A stretch of DNA of 64,000 bases. Origin: Streblospio benedicti (lineage: Eukaryota; Annelida; Polychaeta; Spionida; Spionidae). How positions within the stretch are numbered: position 1 is the stretch's first letter; every line of letters begins with the position of its first letter. The position numbers and the translations under genes were made by a program. Below are positions 62,201-62,584 of this stretch, in pieces. Below the pieces are notes generated by a model. It was not told the DNA's origin. It was given only the letters and a program-made list of their open reading frames with translations, and searched no databases. The stretch lies in NCBI GenBank assembly GCA_019095985.1, contig CM032669.1, forward strand, positions 39,029,130 to 39,093,129, in the 5' to 3' direction.

Positions 62201-62584
62201 TTGAAATAGTAGGGGGCCAGAGGGCCCTGAGCCCCCAACTTTTGACCAGGGCCCTTAACTTTTAGGACTTGAGGGCCCTGCTGTCCCTTAACTATTTTTG
62301 GTGAATATTGGTTGGTCAGAACAAATTCCATACTTTATCACTTTTTTAAGCTAACATTTCAAACACACATCACGACAGGGCCCTCAACTTATGATCAGGG
62401 CCCCCAACTATTTAAAGTTAAGGACCCTGCTGGCCCCGAACTTTTTCCTGCGAGTTTCAAACACTGCTTAATAATTTTGTTTATAGAATAAGTAGAAAAC
62501 TAATTAAGCGTTATTCACCCTGAGGTGGCAGAATTCACGTTCCTTGTCATTAGGTTCGAACTGTATCACCGGGAAATTACTCCA
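17242..62584 (-). CDS. polycystin-1-like / receptor-for-egg-jelly family membrane protein, 34 exons, 5' end outside window
   Basis: Large cell-surface receptor of the polycystin-1/PKDREJ/suREJ family. Family members act in calcium-linked signalling, ciliary sensing and sperm-egg recognition; the role of this one is inferred only. Exons are listed separately; all junction phases agree and sum to 1788 residues plus TAA. Visible order: unassigned N-terminal part (1-98), REJ module (99-495, with LYCVANCGSSVNP and SVCSNCRAGD), GAIN region (495-926), GPS CHCTHLST cleaved after Leu944, TM1 (974-992), PLAT (1017-1130), TM2 (1181-1199), TM3 (1222-1245), Asn-rich repeat loop, TM4 (1678-1701), TM5 (1721-1743), acidic tail ending EEDPDSEED. 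Numbering starts at the first exon seen. Oddly, the TOP/polycystin domain and TM6-TM11 are absent, and one exon holds two compensating frame disturbances. No exon was found between 62585 and 64000, so the start lies further upstream. Confidence 0.9.
17331..19023 (-). other. last intron of the polycystin-like gene
   Basis: About 1.7 kb. Contains a plus-strand open frame of 153 codons (17578-18039) without recognisable motif. No alternative exon with TOP-domain character was seen on the minus strand. Confidence 0.5.
19024..19183 (-). CDS. polycystin-like gene, exon 33, TM5 (phase 0-1)
   Basis: 160 nt, acceptor TTGCCACAG, donor GTAAGT. Encodes EKSLKWMVSLFTTEAVNILV and EPLQIMTLAALVVLIFRK. The W-x2-S ... 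QPL-K/Q-I signature matches polycystin-1 TM5. A 295-bp foldback begins about 15 bp upstream of the acceptor. Confidence 0.93.
19198..19492. mobile_element. foldback/hairpin element
   Basis: About 295 bp. Near-perfect inverted arms begin CAGTGTGACACAGTACATTA and end with its inverse, and the complementarity runs almost to the centre near 19345. Non-coding. It lies just upstream (in transcription sense) of exon 33, leaving only about 15 bp of original intron at the acceptor. Confidence 0.8.
19622..19640 (+). repeat. short dinucleotide tract (CA)n/(TA)n
   Basis: Runs ACACACAC then ATATATAT. Simple sequence in the intron between exons 32 and 33. Confidence 0.8.
19802..19927 (-). CDS. polycystin-like gene, exon 32, TM4 (phase 0-0)
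   Basis: 126 nt, acceptor TTGTTAAAG, donor GTGATT. Encodes FIYVAWALVFLLCVGQAFF then IILYTFTFGK. The Y-VAW-x-LVF ... A-FF-x-LY-x-x-FG signature is that of polycystin-1 TM4. Confidence 0.93.
20130..20982 (-). repeat. intronic halves of a ~700-bp tandem duplication around exons 30/31
   Basis: The 20138-20409 and 20837-21108 sequences align in the same orientation. Shared stretches include AAATGCGCAATGCCAGTTGA and ATCGACTCCC.TATGGTAACA. The offset is 699 bp. The copies are close in sequence, so the event is fairly recent. Confidence 0.85.
20284..20409 (-). CDS. polycystin-like gene, exon 31, duplicated copy of exon 30 tail (phase 0-0)
   Basis: 126 nt, acceptor TATATTACCAG, donor GTGAGT. Encodes DNREGSSSGNDNSNQNNRR then VILNVNQNADSSAAAK, almost the same as the end of exon 30. 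The intron after each donor is also duplicated (20130-20283 and 20830-20982). Either copy can splice in phase to exon 32. Confidence 0.8.
20983..22175 (-). CDS. polycystin-like gene, exon 30, TM3 and Asn-rich repeat loop (phase 1-0)
   Basis: 1193 nt, acceptor ACCTTTCAG, donor GTGAGT. Starts with TM3 (IETSVLMIPLTGLVTHFFTL) and then carries tandem Asn/Ser/Gly/Asp repeats with an 82-residue (246-bp) period. These include RNNNITQNNRVDGGN, VILNVNQNAD and SGNNSSNQDNRGDNGNSS. By polycystin topology the loop is cytoplasmic. Two single-base disturbances (about 21470, -1; about 21250, +1) each create a stop, yet the exon length keeps phase with both neighbours. The last residues are ADSSAAAK. Confidence 0.8.
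22176..24154 (-). other. intron between exons 29 and 30
   Basis: AT-rich. Apart from the hairpin at 23269-23496 and the MITE starting at 24155 I see no feature. Confidence 0.5.
23269..23496. mobile_element. foldback/hairpin element
   Basis: The arms read TTATGTTAATGTTAATGTAT, then GACTGTACTGCTGTTGGCGG, and their inverse. The centre lies near 23385 (AAATAAAGATCATATTTCAT and its inverse). About 228 bp, non-coding. Confidence 0.75.
24155..24537 (-). mobile_element. MITE of the AAAGCCGAGC family, copy 2
   Basis: Opposite orientation to the copy at 5269-5642, with the same termini (CTCCTGAAAAGCCGAGC and CTTCTGCGAAGCTCGGCTTT) and shared interior. Its right end lies about 23 bp from the donor of exon 29. 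Confidence 0.65.
24560..24768 (-). CDS. polycystin-like gene, exon 29, TM2 (phase 2-1)
   Basis: 209 nt, acceptor TTGTTTCAG, donor GTGAGG. Encodes RVSCMLCLFYSVMLTNIMFY (TM2), followed by an extracellular loop with GWGYFTWTRTDVII. A MITE ends about 23 bp past the donor, and a partial copy of the exon start sits upstream at 24811-24842. Confidence 0.92.
24769..26618 (-). other. intron between exons 28 and 29
   Basis: Holds a partial copy of the exon 29 start at 24811-24842. Otherwise it is AT-rich sequence without a recognised element. Confidence 0.5.
26619..26792 (-). CDS. polycystin-like gene, exon 28, PLAT domain part 3 (phase 2-2)
   Basis: 174 nt, acceptor GTGTTTTAG, donor GTAAGT. Encodes FVSQCVVYDSQSGRKWTFFC then DSWMSETKGHG, equivalent to the polycystin-1 segment WYLSRVMVRDLQT...FLCHRWL. 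Its 5' edge is duplicated near 26898-26932. Confidence 0.95.
26890..27185 (-). repeat. local duplications of exon 28 5' edge and adjacent intron
   Basis: 26898-26932 repeats the first codons of exon 28 with an intact TAG acceptor. The following ATCATATAATTGAGCA and ACAATAAAGTACATTA blocks recur again at 27128-27180, giving two to three decaying tandem copies. Confidence 0.7.
27580..27663. repeat. short perfect-arm hairpin
   Basis: GTTTAGTTGTGGTATATCTG and CTGTTAATT.ACTGCCC are followed by the inverse GGGCAGT.AATTAACA and ATATACCACTACTAAAC. Arms of about 34 bp, loop about 15 bp. Probably a small foldback element. Confidence 0.7.
27807..27988 (-). mobile_element. Penelope-type terminal remnant with hammerhead-like motif
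   Basis: Inverted ends (TATACTACTTATTCTGTGTG, then TTTGGAGAC; inverse at 27958-27988). On the minus strand, 27866-27897 reads CTGAAGAG, stem GACAC/GTGTC, then GAAACGTC. The related hairpin at 30061-30187 carries the same arms without the motif. Confidence 0.55.
28017..28176 (-). CDS. polycystin-like gene, exon 27, PLAT domain part 2 (phase 1-2)
   Basis: 160 nt, acceptor TGATTGCAG, donor GTGAGC. Encodes RGMLDFFTIKTEHSLGDIEA then YLNHSNTGKSPDW, the F-x-I-x-T/LG-x-L...H-N-G-SP-W core of PLAT. Confidence 0.95.
28189..28270 (+). mobile_element. SINE tail fragment
   Basis: AAATGTAAATG, TAGTCTTGATCCAAGTTTTG, ATCTCACGACTTTACAAT and ACACCAGGTCATTGG also occur in or beside the tRNA-headed SINEs at 35288-35660 and 46828-46967. 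This copy has lost the tRNA-like head. Confidence 0.55.
28741..28861 (-). CDS. polycystin-like gene, exon 26, PLAT domain part 1 (phase 0-1)
   Basis: 121 nt, acceptor ATATTTCAG, donor GTTTGT. Encodes TYKYIVTLETGDRVDAGTT then ATVFIQLIG. The Y-x-V-x-TG-x2-AGT-T-x-V-x-L-G pattern opens a PLAT/LH2 fold. Confidence 0.95.
29236..29425 (+). repeat. dispersed repeat family R1, copy 2
   Basis: Contains CAGTTTGCTTGAGGATACAA, ATGGCAAGCAAGCTCCTACC, ACATAGCTGAA and TATCAAGTGGC, as in the copies at 13140, 32650 and 56395. Confidence 0.6.
29594..29690 (+). mobile_element. poly-A tract with hammerhead-like Penelope-type fragment
   Basis: A 17-A run is followed by CTCTGATGAG, then GAAC-TTTAT-GTTC and a decayed GAAA (CAAAAG), CGCTCAGC. 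The same fragment in reverse orientation is at 47145-47225, and a related one is at 37960-38005. Confidence 0.5.
29778..30008 (-). CDS. polycystin-like gene, exon 25, GPS cleavage site and TM1 (phase 0-0)
   Basis: 231 nt, acceptor CTCTTTCAG, donor GTCAGT. Encodes CHCTHLSTFATNFLISPNP, with autoproteolysis expected between HL and S, then the TM1 helix PFGVIACAVLVVLYVPALVW and a basic RRKDNQR stop-transfer. Confidence 0.95.
30061..30187. mobile_element. hairpin element
   Basis: Inverted arms of about 60 bp: GTTGGTTTTTATACTACTTA and the following bases against the inverse ending AGTAGTATAAAAACCAAC. It shares its arms with 27807-27988. Confidence 0.75.
30240..30805 (-). other. unrecognised minus-strand open frames in intron
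   Basis: Two adjacent minus-strand frames (30285-30524 and 30538-30810) encode HTPGANMTLGLIDKRSLQGP-like and QVLLANDVKLANQLATFESC-like sequence. Composition looks protein-like and they may be one decayed mobile-element gene, as may a broken minus-strand frame near 31680-31880 (VYWERCLRIVYGKTQLLKEL). I do not recognise the family. Confidence 0.3.
30814..30944 (+). mobile_element. MITE of the GGATCTGCC family, complete copy
   Basis: Left end CAGATCCAGGTTTTTGGAAA, right end GCGCGCCCCCTGGATCTG. Contains two GGGGGGTGCACTTA blocks. Ends about 28 bp from the donor of exon 24. Confidence 0.7.
30972..31049 (-). CDS. polycystin-like gene, exon 24, GAIN/GPS entry (phase 0-0)
   Basis: 78 nt, acceptor CATCCTGCAG, donor GTACAC. 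Encodes LKCVYWNAGAEAWAPEGCT, the C-x2-W ... W-x4-GC start of a GPS motif. A MITE ends about 28 bp beyond the donor. Confidence 0.92.
31050..32100 (-). other. intron segment, mostly featureless
   Basis: Contains a CACCCAGCCCTATGGGCTTA block resembling the one at 45661-45690 and a broken protein-like frame near 31680-31880. Otherwise AT-rich. Confidence 0.4.
32105..32546. mobile_element. hAT-like MITE
   Basis: The left end CAGTGTTGGAAATTTGTGGC and right end GCTATTTCCAGCACTG are inverted with the CAGTGYTGGAAAT core typical of hAT termini. TTACTTGCCCTGA-type motifs repeat inside. The flanks do not show a clear 8-bp duplication. No transposase. Confidence 0.55.
32650..32870. mobile_element. R1-family inverted pair (hairpin)
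   Basis: TACTCTCACTTTTCTGTCAA, GCAAGCTTCTGCCACTGTAT and TGACATAGCTGAAGAGAC are followed after a short loop by their inverse. This is two R1 copies head to head. Confidence 0.75.
32919..33018 (-). CDS. polycystin-like gene, exon 23, GAIN beta part (phase 2-0)
   Basis: 100 nt, acceptor TGTCTCAG, donor GTAAAA. Encodes VPGTFEALLPSGSEEYLIIV then LNQSYIEIDDMQ. Confidence 0.85.
33019..34346 (-). other. intron between exons 22 and 23
   Basis: Contains repeated TTCCCTGATTTTTCCCTGAT patches (33070-33110 and 33368-33470). Nothing else recognised. Confidence 0.4.
34347..34509 (-). CDS. polycystin-like gene, exon 22, GAIN beta part (phase 1-2)
   Basis: 163 nt, acceptor GCTTGCAG, donor GTGAGT. Encodes ATFPYLVVRIEDPSLFHLVQ then IQIGTLKTEPLRFNET. 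Confidence 0.85.
35075..35129 (-). CDS. polycystin-like gene, exon 21, GAIN beta part (phase 0-1)
   Basis: 55 nt, acceptor ACTTTTAG, donor GTAAGT. Encodes MVNVTRNSTLGFIQLSAD, with N-x-T/S sequons. A SINE-carrying inverted-repeat element begins about 25 bp upstream of the acceptor. Confidence 0.8.
35150..35905. mobile_element. inverted-repeat element (Penelope-type ends) containing a tRNA-derived SINE
   Basis: Left arm 35152-35275 and right arm 35790-35905 are inverted copies: CTGTTGGAACCTG, GACAAATCTGGCAG-type and CCTGACGAAGCTCTTGAGAG are shared, then the arms pass into GGTCATATGACCACCATTTT and the inverse. The arms carry CTGACGA followed by a hairpin, as in the other Penelope-type ends. The interior is occupied by the SINE at 35288-35660. 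Confidence 0.65.
35288..35660 (+). mobile_element. tRNA-derived SINE
   Basis: The head is tRNA-like: A box TGGCCAAGTGGTCAGGGAG, anticodon-loop region ACTCGTGA, B box GGGTTCGATTCCC. The body contains CACCTACACGTTAAATAGGT and a partly duplicated GGTAGCAATGTGCTGTATGC. The tail is GACCTGGTGTAAATATGTAA. The same SINE is on the minus strand at 46828-46967. The mismatched tRNA arms argue against a functional tRNA gene. Confidence 0.75.
36074..36241 (-). CDS. polycystin-like gene, exon 20, GAIN region (phase 0-0)
   Basis: 168 nt, acceptor TTTTTGTAG, donor GTAAAG. Encodes DNPYFWAEGGDDVTNAVLQY and VENLKEPAVLTFNL. The NPY-F-W ... NL-x-P motif matches the polycystin region ahead of the GPS. Confidence 0.9.
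36780..36882 (-). CDS. polycystin-like gene, exon 19, GAIN region (phase 2-0)
   Basis: 103 nt, acceptor TGGTTCAG, donor GTCAGC. Encodes TREVKGSVLSDVNGDSLALP then LTLPTEGVVTVE. Confidence 0.85.
36968..37334. mobile_element. 367-bp TTAA-flanked foldback, copy 1
   Basis: Flanked by TTAA at 36964-36967 and 37335-37338. TIR GAGACTTTCTGGAGATAAAA is inverted at the other end and complementarity extends through most of the element. TTAA duplication suggests the piggyBac superfamily, non-autonomous. Confidence 0.85.
37372..37502 (-). CDS. polycystin-like gene, exon 18, GAIN region (phase 0-2)
   Basis: 131 nt, acceptor AATTGAAG, donor GTAAGC. Encodes AKDIITQSLLIALQKIKFVM and MDTDALSISIQ. A 367-bp TTAA foldback lies just downstream in the intron. 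Confidence 0.85.
37547..37570 (+). repeat. (CAAT)n microsatellite
   Basis: About six ATCA/CAAT units in the intron upstream of exon 18. Confidence 0.9.
37940..38010 (-). mobile_element. Penelope-type fragment with intact hammerhead-like motif
   Basis: The minus strand reads GGCTCTGATGAG, stem GAAT/ATTC around TTATTT, then GAAAGTAC. It is related to the fragments at 29594 and 47145. Confidence 0.5.
38082..38163 (-). CDS. polycystin-like gene, exon 17, GAIN helical part (phase 2-0)
   Basis: 82 nt, donor GTAACC. Two tandem acceptors exist. The upstream CACCAG, giving G-CAG-GTG-GCT, keeps phase with exon 16; the GCAG four bases downstream would break it. Encodes QVAQGVTNVLGSLVVQRK. Confidence 0.8.
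38541..41185 (-). mobile_element. CR1/Jockey-group LINE, decayed, in sense orientation within intron 16
   Basis: Endonuclease domain open for 293 codons (40304-41185): MNINCQSVAKKSSELQAVVD, then GTESWLTKD, STGGGVFILIHHDL, LLAGDFNCPDITWD, and SDHGIVVTDF near the end. A linker follows (FWNYIKKKKQDN, about 40100). The RT part is damaged and shortened: GTVLGPLLFL-type remnant near 39470, then LKSLELWAAKWGMVFNADKC and HPYLGIELAEDLKWSKHINN (38941-39420). The C-terminal FFVKTIREWNALDEHVVQA lies in 38541-38906. Motif wording fits the CR1/Jockey group. It is inactive by stops and deletions. Confidence 0.88.
41465..41598 (-). CDS. polycystin-like gene, exon 16, GAIN helical part (phase 0-2)
   Basis: 134 nt, acceptor ACCCATAG, donor GTGAGT. 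Encodes VTQAKKDLSGNVQTKAAEYM then LAENIANLRPGD. The following intron contains the CR1/Jockey-like LINE. Confidence 0.85.
41660..41720 (+). repeat. (AAGT)n / (CAAG)n microsatellite
   Basis: AAGTAAGTAAGTATGTAAC followed by more AAGT units, then CAAGCAAGCATGCATG. Simple sequence. Confidence 0.9.
41869..42100 (-). mobile_element. short Penelope-type element with inverted ends and hammerhead-like motif
   Basis: AGTAGAAGGTAAATAAACCTAC at the left is inverted at the right (42078-42100). On the minus strand the left arm reads CTGATGCA, stem GGTGGA/TCCACC, GAAAGAG. The interior includes CAGTCACGTGACAAAGTC. No protein remains. Confidence 0.6.
42248..42385 (+). repeat. dispersed repeat family R2, copy 1
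   Basis: AATAATAGGCAAGTATTTAC, GCATGCTCACAGACACTTTA and CAACAGATAAACAAAAAATA recur at 57461-57551. Short AT-rich SINE-like fragment. Confidence 0.6.
42512..42601 (-). CDS. polycystin-like gene, exon 15, GAIN helical part (phase 0-0)
   Basis: 90 nt, acceptor TTTTGACAG, donor GTGAGG. Encodes VRNRVIDSLDKIEKPSNIM then QQFATTVKQ. Confidence 0.85.
42648..42714 (+). mobile_element. Helitron-like 3' end, short copy
   Basis: GATGGGGAGGGAGGAGCATT, then GTGCCTGGTAGCTAACTAGT, parallels the 15531-15600 sequence and also ends at CTAG before T. Confidence 0.4.
43469..44593. mobile_element. DNA transposon remnant with ~70-bp TIRs
   Basis: Left CGCTGTGTCGTCGCGGTGCG ... GCGCATCATTTCAG ... AAAATGGCGGAAGG, right the inverse CCTTCCGCCATTTTAAAATA ... 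CTGAAATGATGCACTGAACG ... CAACAACACAGTG. About 70 bp per arm with scattered mismatches. Two plus-strand frames (43679-43942 and 44222-44503) may be fragments of an element protein but carry no motif I recognise. The superfamily is uncertain. Confidence 0.7.
44600..45369 (-). other. intron segment without recognised feature
   Basis: AT-rich intron of the polycystin-like gene, downstream of exon 14. No exon, repeat end or RNA gene identified. Confidence 0.4.
45370..45561 (-). CDS. polycystin-like gene, exon 14, GAIN region (phase 0-0)
   Basis: 192 nt, acceptor CATTTAG, donor GTAGGT. Encodes VFDAVHDTDYLVDTAMRSNN and AMRIISGISSMLNSMSTADS, a helical segment like that at the start of GAIN domains. 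Confidence 0.9.
46285..46620 (+). repeat. pyrimidine-rich low-complexity tracts
   Basis: Several C runs (CCCCCCCCCCTCCCCCGCCC near 46308; CCCCCCCCACCCACCC near 46518; CACCCCCTCCCCCACC near 46573) within an intron. Confidence 0.85.
46646..46797 (-). CDS. polycystin-like gene, exon 13, end of REJ module (phase 1-0)
   Basis: 152 nt, acceptor GATTTGCAG, donor GTAAGT. Encodes GIFLPPGDPDNNYILELEVT and VFDSLGASATV, the LPPG...L-x-V-x-V-x-D-x2-GA pattern. Confidence 0.9.
46828..46967 (-). mobile_element. tRNA-derived SINE, minus strand
   Basis: In reverse: B box GGGTTCGATTCCCAGTCGGG, GACTCGTGACCAGAAGGTCG, A-box side GGCCGAATGGATAGG, and the tail shared with 28189-28270. Same family as 35288-35660. 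Confidence 0.75.
47145..47225 (-). mobile_element. Penelope-type fragment, reverse of 29594-29690
   Basis: In reverse: TAGCTCTGATTAGAGGAAC, TTTAT, GTTCGAAAGCGCTCAGCA, then an A-rich run. Hammerhead-like core with a 2-nt disturbance. Confidence 0.45.
47351..48950 (+). repeat. segmental duplicate, copy 1 (carries a transposon)
   Basis: 47351-47756 plus 48857-48950 match 49268-49671 plus 49676-49770 nearly base for base. Markers: ATATTTTGTGGGTCCCTGAA, CCACCAAGATGGCCACC (three tandem units here, two in copy 2) and TTGGTAGAAATATGCTTGCT. The block is cut by the element at 47761-48852. Confidence 0.9.
47761..48852. mobile_element. piggyBac-like non-autonomous transposon with preserved empty site
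   Basis: 1092 bp, flanked by TTAA on both sides (47757-47760, 48853-48856). TIRs CCCATTCCTATCGG and CCCATTCATATCGG (inverted). The duplicate segment lacks it and has a single TTAA at 49672-49675 at the same position. TTAA duplication and a CCC start are piggyBac traits. No transposase ORF was seen. A related fragment (TCTAGAATATCTTCCAAACA) lies at about 59930-60095. Confidence 0.85.
49168..49267. other. assembly gap (100 N)
   Basis: Placeholder gap at the edge of the segmental duplicate. A duplicated region next to a gap is prone to misassembly. Confidence 0.95.
49268..49770 (+). repeat. segmental duplicate, copy 2 (empty site)
   Basis: Matches copy 1 but without the piggyBac-like insertion; reads CTATACTTAATTTAGAATTG across the target. 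It begins exactly at the gap edge. Confidence 0.9.
49901..50032 (-). CDS. polycystin-like gene, exon 12, REJ module (phase 1-1)
   Basis: 132 nt, acceptor CATTTCAG, donor GTGAGT. Encodes TCTVTPDAGQELYTLFVISC then DSPLKYQYSAIVGGQ, the G-x-C-x-V-x-P / PL-x-Y signature of the REJ C-terminal half. Confidence 0.9.
50280..50375 (-). mobile_element. tRNA-like sequence / SINE head, second family
   Basis: In reverse: GGGAGATTGGCCCAGTGGCT, AGAGCGTCCGCCC, an enlarged variable part, then GTGAGTTCGATTCCACGATC. A and B boxes are recognisable but the fold is irregular, so a SINE is more likely than a tRNA gene. Confidence 0.5.
50807..50878 (-). CDS. polycystin-like gene, exon 11, REJ module (phase 1-1)
   Basis: 72 nt, acceptor CAATTCAG, donor GTAAGA. 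Encodes DKPAGSWFAKWDFKVNAPPE; the N-x-PP-x-G motif is completed across the next junction. Confidence 0.85.
51165..51900. mobile_element. possible DNA-transposon fragment with C-rich blocks
   Basis: Starts AGGGAGCGTTCACAATTGAC, like the outer sequence at 10940-10952 (inverted TAGGGAGCGTTCATT). Contains repeated GTTAACTTTCGTCAAG / GCGTCAACTTTCGTCAAC and, at 51809-51890, GTCAACTTGCC and GTCATCCAGTCAA blocks with C runs up to 18. No clear right terminus was found. Confidence 0.35.
52465..52610 (-). CDS. polycystin-like gene, exon 10, REJ module (phase 2-1)
   Basis: 146 nt, acceptor TTCTTTTTAG, donor GTATAT. Begins WKFQDDKGIKTFDFPSES and ends NNYTFQIT. The Y-x-F/W strand at the junction with exon 9 is expected in REJ. 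Confidence 0.85.
52885..53300 (+). repeat. (TTAG)n microsatellite split by a hairpin element
   Basis: (TTAG)n runs 52885-52972 and resumes at 53206-53290, grading into (GGCA)n. The AT-rich foldback at 53011-53205 sits between them. Confidence 0.85.
53011..53205. mobile_element. AT-rich foldback inside the (TTAG)n tract
   Basis: Arms: AAATTTAATAATAATTAAGA, then TGAGATGCAAT, and the inverse. The centre is TGCCTTCATCAAGT / ACTTGATGAAGGCA near 53116. Confidence 0.8.
53391..53671. mobile_element. foldback element next to exon 9
   Basis: Left arm ATGTCAACAAGTGTCACTAA through GTGGCAGCACGTGAC, inverse on the right, centre near 53524. About 280 bp. Ends about 35 bp from the donor of exon 9. Confidence 0.85.
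53705..53825 (-). CDS. polycystin-like gene, exon 9, REJ cysteine core (phase 1-2)
   Basis: 121 nt, acceptor TCTCGCAG, donor GTAAGT. Encodes ISLYCVANCGSSVNPSDKIS and MSVCSNCRAGDKYIY, the paired-cysteine signature of REJ modules. A foldback element ends about 35 bp past its donor. Confidence 0.92.
54125..54298 (-). CDS. polycystin-like gene, exon 8, REJ module (phase 1-1)
   Basis: 174 nt, acceptor GTATTTTCAG, donor GTGAGT. Encodes DSCLKSGKSFDKHSKILEIP, then ETEFVLRLLLTKKGRNP. Confidence 0.9.
54568..54717 (-). CDS. polycystin-like gene, exon 7, REJ module (phase 1-1)
   Basis: 150 nt, acceptor TTTTTTAG, donor GTGCTT. Encodes GDKVEANGSASFDPEHDAS and LTFTWFCVKAEK, the PKD-like D-x-S-x-S-x-DP / L-x-F-x-W-x-C part of the REJ module. 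Confidence 0.9.
55218..55335 (-). CDS. polycystin-like gene, exon 6, REJ module (phase 0-1)
   Basis: 118 nt, acceptor GGTGACAG, donor GTAAGT. Ends VDPAPLFAHIIGGSVKSI, matching the REJ P-L-x-A-x-I-x-GGS signature. Confidence 0.85.
55756..55879 (-). CDS. polycystin-like gene, exon 5, start of REJ module (phase 2-0)
   Basis: 124 nt, acceptor ATTCCACAG, donor GTAGTG. Starts WNVYDGDNIVKLEG and continues to LETKTYNYKVTNK. The W-x-V-Y ... L-x2-P-x-Y-T-L pattern is typical of the beginning of REJ modules. Confidence 0.85.
55931..56297. mobile_element. 367-bp TTAA-flanked foldback, copy 2
   Basis: TTAA at 55927-55930 and 56298-56301. Same length and same TIR (GAGACTTGCTGGAGATAAAA) as 36968-37334, with scattered substitutions. 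Confidence 0.85.
56395..56550 (-). repeat. dispersed repeat family R1, copy 4
   Basis: In reverse it carries the R1 blocks CCCAAGTTTGCTTGTGGATA, GGCAAGCAAGCTCCTACCAC and TATATCAAGTGGCCC. Confidence 0.6.
57036..57091 (-). CDS. polycystin-like gene, exon 4 (phase 0-2)
   Basis: 56 nt, acceptor TTGTTGCAG, donor GTCTGT. Encodes ITLEMVYNFNCTLEEIQS. Contains an N-glycosylation sequon NCT and leads into the REJ start. Confidence 0.7.
57461..57551 (+). repeat. dispersed repeat family R2, copy 2
   Basis: AATAATAGGCAAGTATTTAC, GCATGCTCACAGACACTTTA and ATAGATAAACAAAAAATACA, as at 42248-42385. Confidence 0.6.
58396..58481 (-). CDS. polycystin-like gene, exon 3 (phase 1-0)
   Basis: 86 nt, acceptor TTATTCCAG, donor GTGGGA. 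Encodes IPCSNKEVVSISGAGTEEKP then KWYKNQE. N-terminal region just upstream of the REJ module. Confidence 0.75.
58620..59670. repeat. region bounded by repeated GCCGGACAAATA motifs
   Basis: GGCCGGACAAATAGG and TGTATGTCCGGCTGG near 58628-58660, TAAGTCCGGCAGCC at about 58690, then CGCCGGACAAA at 59525, 59588 and 59629 and CGCCGGACCAATAG at 59663. Clustered at both ends of a roughly 1-kb block that includes the tRNA palindrome, they may be subterminal repeats of a DNA element. I could not define termini. Confidence 0.35.
58739..59024. mobile_element. palindromic tRNA-like SINE pair
   Basis: Arms of about 115 bp, GTTATAGTTGAGTTTTAACA ... GGCCTGGGCGGGGATCGAAC ... GGACCTCTGG, and the inverse, with a spacer of about 57 bp. 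Each arm contains a B-box-like GGTTCGATCCCC. The spacer contains TAGCGACTAGCCAACAGAGC. A head-to-head inverted duplication of a tRNA-derived sequence is the simplest reading. Confidence 0.75.
59930..60095 (-). mobile_element. fragment related to the piggyBac-like element
   Basis: TTTGTCTAGAATATCTTCCA, AACATGAGGCTGTTGCCG is the near-inverse of 48611-48655 within the 47761-48852 element. Confidence 0.5.
60496..60654 (-). mobile_element. MITE of the GGATCTGCC family, complete copy
   Basis: Left CATAGGTAAATCCAGG, right CCTGGATCTGCCTATG; 159 bp, containing GTGCGCCCCCC and AAGTGTGCCCCCCC blocks. Reverse orientation to 30814-30944. Confidence 0.75.
60857..61243. mobile_element. hAT-like MITE with perfect 8-bp target duplication
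   Basis: TSD CTACGGAG at 60849-60856 and 61244-61251. TIR TAGTATGTGGACGGTT against TAGTGTGCGGACGGTT on the other end. 387 bp, non-coding. An 8-bp TSD with TAGTG-type ends is diagnostic of hAT. Confidence 0.88.
61756..61840 (-). CDS. polycystin-like gene, exon 2 (phase 0-1)
   Basis: 85 nt, acceptor TATTGCCAG, donor GTATAA. Encodes GETMQWDTVRQLKQSGGKKY and KFAE. Part of the unassigned N-terminal region, perhaps a beta-sandwich repeat. Confidence 0.75.
62195..62466. mobile_element. hAT-like MITE
   Basis: Left CAGTGTTTGAAATAG, right CGAGTTTCAAACACTG. The interior is an inverted arrangement of GGGCCCT/AACTTTTGACCAGGGCCC blocks. The flanks TCTCAATA and CTTAATAA are only roughly similar. Confidence 0.6.
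62519..62584 (-). CDS. polycystin-like gene, exon 1 of those visible (phase 0-0)
   Basis: 22 codons, acceptor TTTTCAG, donor GTGAAT. Begins WSNFPVIQFEP and ends FCHLR. It is the most upstream exon found. The domain is not recognised and it joins the next exon in phase. Confidence 0.7.
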